Origin: Armadillidium nasatum
Lineage: Eukaryota; Arthropoda; Malacostraca; Isopoda; Armadillidiidae
Length of the DNA stretch: 43,966 bases
Direction of reading: 5' to 3'
NCBI GenBank assembly: GCA_009176605.1
Contig: SEYY01001037.1
Span: forward strand, 126,690 to 170,655
The position numbers and the translations under genes were made by a program. Every line of letters begins with the position of its first letter. The stretch's first letter is position 1. This document shows positions 1-25,016 of this stretch, in pieces. The notes under the pieces are model-generated. The model did not search any database. It had not been told where the DNA came from and was given only the letters and a program-made list of their open reading frames with translations.

Positions 1-302
<302 letters not shown>

Positions 303-529
303 GTGGGCGCGCAAATTTTAAACTTTAGAGCGCAAACGCAAAAGCGCAAATTGGAAAAACTTAGTGCGCAAGCGCAAAAGCGCACATTTTTCCAAAAATT
401 TTGTCCGCAAATGACCGCAAATCAAAAAAAATTTTAAAGCGCAAATATGTAAAGATGAATTGTTTTTATATTTTATTTGAAAGATGCAACTATATAACAA
501 AAAATGAGAAAGATTTTAATCTTATTTAT

Positions 530-1760
<1,231 letters not shown>

Positions 1761-1849
1761 TTTAGTAGTTTCCTTATTAATTTTTAGATATACATTTTTT
1801 TCAGTATTACGTTATTTCATATTGATTTTTACTGACCTTATGCTGAATG

Positions 1850-2426
1850 CCAAATTGTTGATGGATATATATCGATATTGATATTTTTTTCAATAGTATC
1901 GAAAAAATATTGATAATATTTTTCAGTCGATATACTGATATTTTATCGTTAATGTCGAATCAACGATTTTTTTTTTTTTTTTTTTTTTTTTTAATTCTAA
2001 ATATTTTCAGCAGTTTTCATTTTTTATAAAATAAAATTTAAGCAAAATGTGAGTACTTTTCAGGCGCGTCCAAATTGCATGATGGGAACATTTTGTCTAA
2101 CTCAGGAGGAGGATAGAAGGAGACCAGATCATATAAGAGAAGAAGTAGAGGTCCATAGGCATATTATAGGGGAAAACAATTTTCATAAAATATTCTATTG
2201 TATTTTACTTTTCAAATATTTATAAAAAAATGAAGTATCCTATATATTACAGGACAATACTTTTTGATGTTAAGATAAATCTTTAATTAAATTTTAATTT
2301 AATCTGAAATTAGAAATGTTGTTTATATACGAAGATTTTCTACTTTATTTCTAGTTTAATTCCCTCTGTAAAATCACTTCCACTTCTAATTCAGGGCCAT
2401 GATTAGTGTTTTACTTTTAAAAAAAT

Positions 2427-2499
<73 letters not shown>

Positions 2500-2600
2500 T
2501 ATAAAATATTTAACGATAGTATCGAGGGCAATTTGAAACTTTTTAAAAAATCAATTATCGACATATCATATTTTTTATATATCGGGCATCCCTAGTTTAA
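1850..2600. mobile_element. ATCGATA-rich hAT-like element nested in the larger hAT
   Basis: Repeated ATCGATATTGATA-like units at 1868-1970 and the end CGGGCATCCCTAG at 2583-2595 (inverse TAGGGATGCCCG) resemble the terminal and subterminal repeats of another hAT group. A (TA)n tract (2427-2502) lies inside. No transposase is visible. The left end is degenerate, so the boundaries are approximate. A poly-T run is at about 1969-1992. Confidence 0.4.
2427..2502. repeat. (TA)n microsatellite
   Basis: TA dinucleotide with two interruptions, inside the nested ATCGATA-rich element. Confidence 0.95.
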
Positions 2601-2789
2601 GCTTTAACTTTTAATTACTTTGTACCTCATAAAAGTAATAAATTTGATGATTAAATAAGAAAGAAACTGAAATATAAGCATAAAATTGTTTTTTAAGAAA
2701 AATACAAAGCGCTATTTCAAAAACTTGCGCAAAAAACAAATTTTCGAAATTTCGCATCTCAAAGCAATTTGCGCTTATGCCCACCTCTG

Positions 2790-2795
2790 ATATAT

Positions 2796-2850
<55 letters not shown>

Positions 2851-2853
2851 TAT
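2790..2853. repeat. (TA)n between two hAT ends
   Basis: TA tract with an AAAA interruption near 2796-2799. The left side is the CAGAGGTGGGC-type hAT right end and the right side is a CAGTGGCGG-type hAT left end. Confidence 0.95.
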
Positions 2854-3366
2854 CAGTGGCGGTCGTCTACATGGGCTCCAGGGCTGCAGCCCCTCCAAAT
2901 TAAAAATACCAGGCGTAGGATTTTGATATAAATATGAATTTTTTTCAGAGAAAAGTGATTTAAATTCATTTTTAACAACTTTATACATAAAGTATAAATT
3001 AATAAATAAAATAATGATTAAATGCTTTTCAACTGCAAATTTTGGGTACGATATTTTTTTTACGTATCTCAATATATAAAATATGGGCTCTAAAATGGAG
3101 TCCTCAATTAAGCCAACTTGTATTTTAATAATAAGATATGGCAACTTACCAAATAGAATGCGAAATTTCAATAGCAGTTTTTATGAAGTTGCTGTTTGGC
3201 TTCCGCTATTTTTTTTGGCAACTTGGATATCACTTTCTAATATTGAAAATATTTAATGTTGCCAGATTGTCCTTTTACGTACAGTTCATAAATAATATAA
3301 ACAGAGTAAGACCAAACAAAACAGTCTTTTATTGTTTCATGTGAGTGGAGATGTGTTTTTTTTTTT
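2854..3366. mobile_element. hAT-like end of CAGTGGCGG type; interior unassigned
   Basis: The sequence directly after (TA)n begins CAGTGGCGG, a common terminal inverted repeat start in another hAT group. It is followed by the palindrome GGGCTGCAGCCC near 2881-2892. The rest to the gap is AT-rich with no recognisable protein. The partner end is not visible because a gap starts at 3367. Confidence 0.45.
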
Positions 3367-3466
3367 NNNNNNNNNNNNNNNNNNNNNNNNNNNNNNNNNN
3401 NNNNNNNNNNNNNNNNNNNNNNNNNNNNNNNNNNNNNNNNNNNNNNNNNNNNNNNNNNNNNNNNNN
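3367..3466. other. Assembly gap of 100 N
   Basis: Exactly 100 N, the conventional size for a gap of unknown length. Left flank is poly-T; right flank is inside the endonuclease domain of an F1 LINE. Confidence 1.
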
Positions 3467-6119
<2,653 letters not shown>

Positions 6120-6800
6120 AAATGCTATTTGTTTGAAGAGAGATATAGCCTAAAAAACTTTGGGAATTTATGAAATTTGGTAAAAAAATTGACCGTCTAC
6201 AAGGCTATATCTCAAAACCAACGATTGCATTTGTAAGTATAGAGAGGAATTTGTAGCCCCTTCCCTCCTCTATACACCCACCAAAAATAAATGTTATAGT
6301 TGTAGATTTTTTTGTTTTAATTTTTTTGTCCGAAAAGGTTTTTTTTTTTTCAAAAAAAAAAAAAATTTTTTAATAGCTATTCAGTTTTGGGCTTATAACA
6401 TTTTTCCTGTAACTCTAGGAACAAAAGTCTGTTACAAGTTTTTGTTGCCAGTAGAATTCTGAATATACAGTACAAATTTCAGGTCATTCCAAAAAGTGGT
6501 TTGGCCTCGCCATTCATTTGAAAAGGGTAAAAAGAAGAAGAAGAAAAATTTTTTTTAATAGTTATAGACTCAAGAAAACACTAAAAAAAAAGAGAAAAGC
6601 TATATACACTAAAAATTTCAGGAGAATCGGCTGAAAATTAAAAAAAAAACAAAATTAAATTGGATTGTCCCCTCAAGTATAATTTCCCATTTTAACCCCG
6701 GTTGGCAAATCCCGGTTATCCCTAATTTTTAGCCGGGGCCGGGGTCAGTAAAAATGGCTGGGGTTCCCCGGTGCCGGTGCCGGAGCCCCGGTCGGTTCCT
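6120..6800 (-). mobile_element. Probable hAT-like non-autonomous fragment
   Basis: No gene is visible. The right end, read on the minus strand from 6800, is GGAACCGACCGGGGC followed by CCGGCACCGG repeats. Such C/G-rich subterminal repeats are typical of one hAT group. The interior (6120-6660) is A/T-rich, with homopolymers and the phrase AGGTCATTCC near 6481, also seen in the repeat at 42002. The left end is not identified. Confidence 0.4.
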
Positions 6801-11522
<4,722 letters not shown>

Positions 11523-12548
11523 TTTATAAGATGAAAAGCCCTAGACTCCACCTTTTGTTGAAACACTACAGATATGTGATGTGTTTCCTATACATGGGCA
11601 AATAACACTCATATAAAGAGCTAGCAACTGGGGTAGTGTGAAGAAATTCTGAAGGCGCCTCAAAACACCCAACCTCTTAGAAGCTTGTTTAGGAAGAGAA
11701 GTAATGTAATCTTTCCAAGAAAGATCACAGAAAAAGAACTATCAAGAATATTAAGGACAGATGAAGGTTTGAGGTATGTGTTTCTGAAGAAGACATCATA
11801 GTTGTGTGGAAGATTGTGTCTAGGAGAGAGATGGAGGAATTGAATTTTGGTGGCATTGAAAACAAAAATATTTTCTCTGCCCCAATTTGAAATGCGAGAT
11901 AGATCAGGGGTCAGTTGCCCCAAATCTACTTCCCTTGCCTCTATTAACTGCTGTTGGGAGGGGTGTCTTTCAAATTGAAATGATTAATAAAAGGTGAAGT
12001 CATCGGCAAAGGAGTGGATAGGAAAAGAAATGAGAGAGAAGGTTATTAATAAAAAGCAGGAAAAGTATTAGGGGATAGGAAAGTTTGGAAATCAAAGCTT
12101 TGCGGCATACTCTATAGAAAACTTTCGATATGTCCAGCGCGACAGCAATAGATTCATCGAAATGACGAAGAGCGAAGGAACAAGAGTCACCAGTAGAGCG
12201 TTTTTTACAAATACCATACTGGCGATCAAAGGTAAGATAAGGAGAATTGAGATGTTTCCAAATCTTCCTGTTAAGGGTAGATTCGAAATCTTTAGAAAGA
12301 TCTCAGGTTAAAGAAATGAGACGGTAGTAAGAGGGTTAAGAGGGATCTCCCTTTTTCGGCACAGACTGGATGAGCCCACGTTTCCAGTAAGAAGGGAAGG
12401 TTGAAGTAGAAAGACATAGACGAAATAGTTTACCAAGGAAGGGTGCGAGCTCTGAAGCATAAGTTTCGAGAATCACAGGAAGGATACCATTAGGACCGTA
12501 CGCGTTCCTAGTGTTAAACTTTGAGGGAGCTGAAAAGATGTCTTTAGA
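11523..12548 (-). pseudogene. LINE family 1 (F1), internal RT fragment
   Basis: On the minus strand it covers F1 from the segment upstream of the QPVPKK region (near 12350) through the SKAFDRVWH-equivalent (about 12100-12135) and the YADD region (near 12000), to the HIWGGS region at about 11530-11580. Compared with 4430-5600, order and content are collinear but degenerate, with stops and indels. The 5' side ends at (TA)n at 12549. The 3' UTR is missing. Confidence 0.75.
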
Positions 12549-12553
12549 ATATA

Positions 12554-12647
<94 letters not shown>
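12549..12647. repeat. (TA)n microsatellite
   Basis: TA with one CTATA interruption at its left edge. Truncation point of the F1 fragment on the left, end of the GGATG-rich element on the right. Confidence 0.96.
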
Positions 12648-12650
<3 letters not shown>

Positions 12651-12849
12651 ATGGATCGCATGTCATATTTTCTCATTTGCTGATGCGGATGCGAATGTTG
12701 AATTTTGAATTTTGGAAAGTGCGGATGTTGAATTTTTTGGAAAGTGCTGATGTGGATGTTGAATTTTCGAAAGGGCGGATGTGGATGTTGAATTTTTGAA
12801 AATGCTCTTGTGAATGTTAATTTTGATGAGGATGCTCCTCGGATGTCAT

Positions 12850-12853
<4 letters not shown>
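12648..12853 (+). mobile_element. GGATG-rich hAT-like short element, copy 2
   Basis: Starts TTGATGGATC at 12648 and ends with GGATGTCATCAATA at 12840-12853. The two ends share a short inverted TATTGATG. The interior is four to five imperfect units of GCGGATGTTGAATTTTcGAAAGT type. It is about 205 bp with no coding capacity, collinear with 6815-6991, and lies between (TA)n tracts on both sides. Best described as a non-autonomous hAT-like element. Confidence 0.55.

Positions 12854-12940
<87 letters not shown>
12854..12940. repeat. (TA)n microsatellite
   Basis: Pure TA after the GGATG-rich element. Confidence 0.97.
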
Positions 12941-12944
<4 letters not shown>

Positions 12945-13184
12945 GAGAGGGTATATGTAACGTCATAAGAATAAAATAATAATGATTTAAATGTTAAGAT
13001 TTTTATTTGGTGCTATTAATTGTATTATGCAATAAATTCGTTGTATATAATGGATGACGTAGTCAATTTTATATAATCGATAAAGTAGGTATGATTATAT
13101 AATTTCAAGTTACAAAGGAAAGTATGCGAAGGAGAAGGAAAACAACTTGCACGTAAATTTATCAATTTTTTTTCTGATGAATGA

Positions 13185-13260
13185 GTTAATATGGCTCGTT
13201 GGGTTACGTCATGGATTTCCTATCATAAGGAACCGCGTTCGAATCTCGGTCTCGATAAGT
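13185..13260 (+). repeat. tRNA-like sequence, probable SINE head or tRNA pseudogene
   Basis: Box A-like TGGCTCGTTGGGTTA (13192-13206) and box B-like GCGTTCGAATCTC (13235-13247) are spaced as in a tRNA. The T stem CCGCG/CTCGG pairs with one G-T wobble around a 7-nt TTCGAAT loop. Acceptor and D stems do not pair well, so a functional tRNA gene is unlikely. A tRNA-derived SINE is the simplest reading. The 3' boundary is not defined. Confidence 0.4.
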
Positions 13261-13392
13261 TTGCAAGTTTGCTTTTCACTCAACAGATGGCTCTAAATGA
13301 AGTCAAGAAAAGATCTTGAAAATTTAAAACCACGTGATCAAATCCAAGATGTCGGACGTATGACTTCATAAGGTTAAGATAATCCAGTGCAG

Positions 13393-13400
13393 TGACGTCA
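13393..13400. promoter_or_regulatory. CRE-like palindrome TGACGTCA
   Basis: Perfect consensus for CREB/ATF factors, 1.75 kb upstream of the first visible UBE2W exon and next to an E-box (13332-13337). Function is not shown; it may sit inside a repeat. Confidence 0.25.
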
Positions 13401-13466
13401 CGAGGGCATATGTGTGTGTACTTGTGCGCGTGCGCACACATATGTGACATCATCACCGAGGGTTCC

Positions 13467-13539
13467 TTGCAACATTGAAATGTTGCAAAGAGGGTCTTGC
13501 AATAAGGACTTGCCTTTAGTGTCAGCAATCACTGACACT
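13467..13539. repeat. Two perfect short palindromes
   Basis: TTGCAACATT (13467-13476) pairs with AATGTTGCAA (13479-13488) around 2 nt. AGTGTCAG (13518-13525) pairs with CTGACACT (13532-13539) around 6 nt. A third, looser inverted repeat of CATATGTGTG type spans about 13408-13444. Confidence 0.6.
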
Positions 13540-13844
13540 GGGACTCCCCTCGTACCGAGTGGCGTGGCATACGTAAGGGTGACACGTGCCGTTGCTAGAA
13601 AGGGCTAGAAATTGCTCATGAAAGAGCGTGAAAACCGGCAGTAAAATCAACGTGTAGTGATAAAAAATCGCAGGCGGAGATTTTTTTTTAAATGGCTCGG
13701 CAAAGAACCTTGAAGGGGTGGTTTTCCCATAATATCCACCAAATTTCCCCTCCCTCAAATATGGTCAAGAAAGAGTTTGACAGATTTCCCCTCAGTACCA
13801 CCTTTTCTCCTCGGGACCACCTGGCGTCAAAAGTACCTCTCCCT

Positions 13845-18318
<4,474 letters not shown>

Positions 18319-18342
18319 TGAAACATTAAAAAATAACATTAT

Positions 18343-19294
<952 letters not shown>

Positions 19295-19661
19295 AAACTG
19301 TATCAGTATTTATCTATTTTATCGCTAAATTTATTAGTCTCAATTTGGCCACCTTGGAGGAATAATTCTAATTTTGACCGCTAGAGCAAAGAGCTCATTT
19401 TCATTGAAGAGAGAAAAAGCAAGTACACACTTCTTTTGCATATTCTGATGAATAAACATATTCTCTTCCATACGATAAAATTTATATTTCGTTAATTCTG
19501 TGTATTTGTGAATCGTTATATTTCATCTTGTTGCTAAAAAGTAAATAACTTATCTTCTAAAGATTGAGTCTTAATTGTCTCCCTCTGAGGAAAGCACAAG
19601 ATAGAATTCGTCAGTAACTAAGAGGTTACTTTAACATCGTTTAACATCGTCTCTCAATTAT

Positions 19662-19669
19662 TATAAAAG
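19662..19669 (+). promoter_or_regulatory. TATA box, candidate retrotransposon promoter
   Basis: TATAAAAG lies about 1.07 kb upstream of the gag ATG, in a position expected for an LTR promoter. No direct evidence of a start site. Confidence 0.35.
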
Positions 19670-19848
19670 CTTGGACGTACACATACGAGGGAACATTCTT
19701 CGAACTGTGACGGAGAAGGAAATTTTCTCCAACTATTTTTAACATCAAATACAGTTACTGAAACTTAAACGTCAAGTTCAGTTTTCTGTTCCAAGTTCCT
19801 TCGAGGTGTACGGCCATTTTGAGACTATTACTATTATTATTTATTATC

Positions 19849-19849
19849 G

Positions 19850-19907
<58 letters not shown>
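19849..19907. repeat. (ATT)n microsatellite
   Basis: ATT trinucleotide run with a few interruptions, within the putative LTR. Confidence 0.9.
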
Positions 19908-20290
19908 TATATTTCGCGGTGTACGACGTAAAAGAATATTTTATATTTTGCACTGCTCCTTGTGAGGATTAGGAAGACATTCCCCTAATTTTCATAATTT
20001 TGGAGAAAATTTCTCTTGCAATTTTGGAAAAGAGTTTCTATTGCAAGTTTATATTCTTTTTTTACAAAACTCGGATTTTGTAAAACTGTGGAATATTTTA
20101 CTCACTTTAGCAAACTTTCGAAGATCATTCCACGTAATTATTGATTTCGTTGCTTCAAAGTTTGTAACCGTTAAAGTTTCGATTTTAAGACCTGTTGATA
20201 ATTAGTAAATCGGCAAAATTTAATGTTACTGCTAATTTTTGCTTGATTGTTCGATAACAATTATTTTTTGCAAATTCTTGTGTACTGCAG

Positions 20291-20730
20291 TGGCTTTCTA
20301 GACCACAGGATCAAGTGCATCACTTTTTTCTCGAAAAGAATAACCCATTCGGTCCCCATTTTGTCGTTAAACTCTTGAAGCCAAAGAGTTTGTCGTTGCG
20401 GTACTATATATCCAAATTTATCATCTTTTTAGCGCGAAAGACATTAAATACCAACTTAAAACCACTTCAGACACACACACCAAGCCAAAAATTTGCAAAT
20501 TGTGAATATTTAAAAATATATATATCTATATATATATAAGGTGTGTGAGCACAATTTTTGTTTTTGCGGTAAATTTTACAATTCTTGTCCGATTTTTGAG
20601 GTGTTTTTTGTAGTTTTATTCGTTTAGACCCATTTAGAAACAAGGCTCCCACTTATCCTCATTAATTTCCTTAAATTTTAGTAATTTATTCTCGTAGCCT
20701 ACTTTATTTGCGTAAATTCTTAGTTAAAAA
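20291..20730 (+). other. BEL/Pao leader, no gene
   Basis: AT-rich stretch between the putative LTR and gag, with a short TA run at 20514-20539. Short open frames here have no recognisable domain. Confidence 0.4.
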
Positions 20731-21930
20731 TATGGCTAGTAATATCGATGAAGCTACTTCAATACTCGAGGCTCTCGAAGACACTATAATTAGTGATCTT
20801 GGTACTTCCTCTAAGTCTATTAAGACTGAAGAGAGACAGGAGCTTCTTACGAAAGCAAAAGCTGATATTTCCCTAACCAAAAGAGCAAGAGCCGTTATTA
20901 AGAGAAAAGTAACTCTCCTCCTCAAGGCTGCATTTGAGATGGTTAGAGAAGAAAATGACTCTCATTCATTAACCACTCTACTTGACGAGGTTTCATTACG
21001 GTTAGAAGAGATTAGGCAGCTGGACTCTGAAATAGAGGCTTCCCTGTGTAAGTCATATATCGTCCAATATGATTCGACCTTATTGGATGAGGAGATCGTA
21101 AGTGCGTCTCAATACAATCTTGAGATACAAAAGGTTTTAAATCGTATTTCGACCTTCAACCCCTCCATCTCCCCCACGTTCGGAGAGATCTGCTGTATCG
21201 CAAGAAAATTCTGTTTCAAAGGCAGAGCTAAGAACAGTTCTTAAGTGGTTATCACCCTCAAAGGGAATTGTCTCTGCCCAAACTTAAATGTATATCATTC
21301 TCTGGGGGAAAGGATGATCGTTTTTTGTTCAGATCTTTCCTTTTATCATATAACAACGTCTATGGATGTCGTCTTGATATTTCGGAAGCTGCGAAGCTTC
21401 AATATCTAAAATCGCATTTATCTGGGATATGCTCTTAAAGACATAGAACATCTTTCCAATGTTGATGAAAATTTAGAAGTAGCCCTAGAAATTCTCAAAA
21501 GTCAATATCTGGATGAACCTTACATCGTTGATTCCTTGATGCACCGGATAGATTCGGCTCCAATTTTGAGTGGAAAAAACCTTGAGGATGTACGCGCTTT
21601 TATTGCTGAAGTTCGTGCATATCTTCATGAGCTGAAGGAATTCGGATGGAATTTCTTGGAGGAAAACACTCCGGGATGTAAATTCCTCAGTCATGTTGTA
21701 GTGGACAAATTGCCTTCTATATTTCTTAGGGAACTTAAACTTATTACTCAGGAAGAATATCCTTCTATTAATATAATTTTCAAACACAGCAATTATATTC
21801 TTAAGTCTCTTGAAAAAACAAGAGAAAGGAGTTCTTTTTATGGTAAGGACAAGACTACGAAAGTGTCCTCCTCATCACCTTCCGAAGAAAAAGTCTTCAT
21901 CTTATCACAATTCTTCTGAGGTTTCTAGTC
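20731..21930 (+). pseudogene. BEL/Pao gag, frameshifted
   Basis: The N-terminal part starts at ATG 20731 (MASNIDEATS) and reads to 21244 as a helical, charged protein with LTKAKADISLTKRARAVIKR. After a frameshift near 21190-21260 comes KCISFSGGKDDRFLFRSF, then AAKLQYLKSHLSGYALKDIE and the LEILKSQYLDEPYIVDSL region (about 21285-21535). It continues as RIDSAPILSGKNLEDVRAF up to 21919. This order and wording match the BEL/Pao capsid-like gag domain known as DUF1759. At least two frameshifts and one stop break it. Gag would package element RNA. Confidence 0.85.
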
Positions 21931-21999
21931 CGAAAAAGTCTAAGTCCAAAGATGAATTAGGTTCTTCGTCAGGAGAATATAAAACATCAACATTGAATA

Positions 22000-22923
22000 A
22001 TCCCTTGTGTAAATTGTGTGAGGGAAAGCATTTTCATGAATTCGTGTGTAGCGTATTCCTCTCCTAAACTGAGAAGAGAAAGATGCGTAGCACTGGGATT
22101 GTGCACAAACTGCTCCAGCGCTAATCACCACACAAAAGACTGTCCTGCCAAAAGATATGGCCTTAGTCGGCCGTGTTGGGTATGCAAAAGCAGAGTTCAC
22201 ATCACTGCTCTCTGTTCATCTAATGCTAAGTCAAAAACTAAGTCTGGCAATTCTATAAACCATCCTTCCACTTCCTCTAATCAAGACGCTGAGGGAGATG
22301 ATGAGCGGGTCAGCAACAATGTGTGCATTAACCTGGGCAACTCGTCCTCAGGTCATATTTTACCAACTATTTCACTCAAAGTGAGGAATGGAAATAAAGT
22401 GATACCTGTACGAGTGTTGCTGGACTTGGGTTCTCAGAGGAGCTATTTTCACCCATCTGTACTGTCTAAGCTGGGTATTGACATTAATTCTCTTCCAAGT
22501 CATAATAGTTCAATTAAAACTTTCCTGGGAGAGCAGGTACGAACGATGCGTCATTTAGAATTAGATCTTAATATATGTTGTAGAACTTTCAAAAAGCTTC
22601 CAATCTACATCGATACTGAACTTGATGTCAGTTTTGATGTCAAGGGTCTCATGGGAGCTATTTATAATGTAAAGGCTAGTGGCTTTAAAGTTGCTGATAG
22701 TTTTTATACTGGAAACCATGCCGATGAGGTCACCAACATCGAAGGTCTGTTAGGAACAGACGCACTGTGTCTAATGAAGCACTTCCGCTCTGTCTCATGT
22801 GTCAAAGGAAGCGCTCTTGACACTTGTCATGGATACGTTCCATTTGGTTTGGTTGATAGTTTTCTTGACACCTTCACAGAAACTGACAATTTTCGGAGAG
22901 CGATCTCCTCCTCTTCAAGATGA
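22000..22923 (+). pseudogene. BEL/Pao zinc knuckles and aspartic protease
   Basis: Two CCHC knuckles of the form C-x2-C-x4-H-x4-C are visible: CTNCSSANHHTKDC (about 22108-22149) and CWVCKSRVHITALC (about 22177-22218). A DUF1758-like retropepsin follows with VLLDLGSQRSYF near 22414-22449 and GLLGTDAL near 22745-22770. The expected active-site triplet is D-S/T-G; here it is D-L-G, a one-base change (TCG to TTG) that should kill the protease. The frame closes at TGA 22921-22923, and pol resumes in another frame. Confidence 0.85.
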
Positions 22924-22984
22924 ACAGGGAAAAAGTTCATGACAGCAAAGTAATGTCTTACCCTCGTCTCTTCTCAGATCTTTA

Positions 22985-24214
22985 GACCAGGTCCCCGAGT
23001 CTACAATCAATCTTATTGTGGAGCCTTCTAAATCTTATTTCGATCCTCTTCTATTCACCCACTCTGACACTGACCTAGACTTGGGCTTAGAAGATCTATA
23101 CAAGCTTGAGTCTTTGGGAATAAATGAAGTTTCTGACGTGGGTTCCATCGATGATACATTTATAAAGAGGTTCCACGAAGGCATAGAATTTGTGGATGGT
23201 AAATATCACATAGAACTTCCTTGGTATGAAGAAATTCTCAAAGAAGTTCCTTCTAATTATCAAGTGGCTTTAGCTACCCTTCGTAGAGTAAAGAAACGGC
23301 TAGAAGCACAGGGTCTTGCTTCGGCTTATGGGGAAGTGTTTAGACAACACCTAGAGGAAGGAATAATCGAGCCAGTGGAAGTTTCTCCAGGAGAATTCTC
23401 TAAATATATCTGGATCCCGCATAGACCTATAATCAAAACAGCTGAACAAGTCACGACAAAGATCCGTCCGGTGTTTAATTGTAGTCTTCGGGTTGGAAAT
23501 AGTCCTTCCTTGAACCAAGCATCTTATCCTGGAGTTGATCTCCTTTCCTCTCTTTTTAGACTTCTTCTTTCTTTTCGAACTAACAAATATGTAGTTCTTG
23601 CAGATATCTCTAAAGCGTTTCTTCAGATTCGTCTGAAGCTTGAGTCCGATCGAAACAAATTTTGTTTCTTCTGGGAAGAGGAAGGGCGGTTACTCACTTA
23701 TCGCTATGCCACAATCATATTTGGATTGGCAGTAAGCCCATATGTATTGGGAGCTGTCATTCGGCACCATGCCCAAAAATATCCTGATGATCTTTGTACT
23801 TCCATCCTTCAAAACAACCTCTATGTTGACAACCTTATATTCACACATTCGTCTTTGGACGTTTTGAAAGATATATTTCTTCTTGCCACCTCCAGAATGA
23901 GTGAAGGTGGTTTTGATTTGCGTTCGTGGAGTTCCAATAGTAGGGAACTCAGAGACATTTTTGAAAACAATGATAAATTGTCTTCTCATCGAAGTGAAGA
24001 AGAAAGAGTTCTGGGCTATCTGTACAATACTACATTGGATAGCATTAAGCTCAGTGACTTCTCTCTCAATCCTGTCTCCACCAAGCGAGAGCTTCTTTCG
24101 GAGATCTCTAAGGTTTTTGATCCCCTCTCTCTCTTTCTTCCAGTGACCATCAGAGGTCGTCTTCTTATGAGGAAAACTTGGGAAAGTGGAGATGGGGTGG
24201 GACGATGGGATTGA
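22985..24214 (+). pseudogene. BEL/Pao reverse transcriptase
   Basis: A readable frame of about 400 residues. IRPVFNCSLRVGNSPSLN comes first, then VVLADISKAFLQIRLKL (motif A, near 23590-23640), FGLAVSPYVLGAVIRHH (motif B) and NLYVDNLIF (motif C, YVDN at 23822-23833). The C-terminal thumb/connection part has LRSWSSNS, GYLYN and TKRELLSEISKVFDPL. The order and the long spacing of motifs fit BEL/Pao, not Gypsy or Copia. YVDN replaces the common YVDD; I believe this occurs in some BEL/Pao lineages, so it is not necessarily a defect. The frame shifts near 24190 into the RNase H segment. Confidence 0.9.
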
Positions 24215-24998
24215 TAATGAGTTAAAAAACTCGTGGGAGAGACTTCGTCTTGATTTAATTTCTCTAAAAGAGGTATCCTTTCCTCGTTCTTGTTTCGAGT
24301 CATTAGACTCCAATCTTTCCATCAATGTCTTTTGTGATGCCAGTTCACAAGCTTATGGGTTTGTTGTTTACATCACGTCGAGCGAAAGTGGCCCCTCTAT
24401 TTTGTGGTCAAAGGGTAAGGTGTCTCCTGCTAAAGGAAAAACATTGCCGTGTCTCGAGCTCTTATCTATTTTCATGGCTATGAAATGCATTCCTCAAATT
24501 TTAACTAGTTTTGGAGGGACTAAATTTCACAGTCTCAATATATTCTCTGATTCACAGATCTCATTAGCATGGATCTCAAACAAAGGTCAAAAGTCTAAAC
24601 AAATTTTTGTCAGGAATCGGATTCAGGATATTTCAAAAATGATATTATCCTTAAAAGAGGATCATTATCTGACACCTGAATTCAGGTATGTCTGTTCTAA
24701 GGACAATCCGGCGGACCTGCTCACTAGAGGTTTGTCGTCCTCAGAGTTTAAGAAAAAGTTATCATTTTGGTCTCGAGGACCAGAATGGTTGGTTCATGAT
24801 TCTTCATATTGGCCAAGTTATGAGATAGACAGGGAGAAGGCTAATACAGCCTCTCCTATTTTCACTATAGTTCAGTCAGTTAAAGACCCGCCTGTTCTTA
24901 ATTTCGAGAGGTTCTCCAGTCTCATTTCTCTCCATCGAGTTTGTGCTCTTCCTTTTCCGATTTCGATCGAAAGCTGCAAAAATGGACATGGACTGTGA
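24186..24998 (+). pseudogene. BEL/Pao RNase H domain
   Basis: Continues the pol polyprotein after a frameshift. INVFCDASSQAYGFVVY carries the first catalytic Asp, LPCLELLSIFMAM the Glu, NIFSDSQISLAWI the second Asp and NPADLLTRGLSS the last Asp. SFWSRGPEWL and SSYWP are the usual link to integrase in this superfamily. All four acidic residues are present. Confidence 0.88.
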
Positions 24999-25016
24999 CT
25001 CTAGAGCTCGACTTTA

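Noticed and set aside
13185..13256. Functional tRNA gene
   Set aside because: Box A, box B and the T arm are present, but the acceptor and D stems do not pair, so a SINE or pseudogene is more likely.
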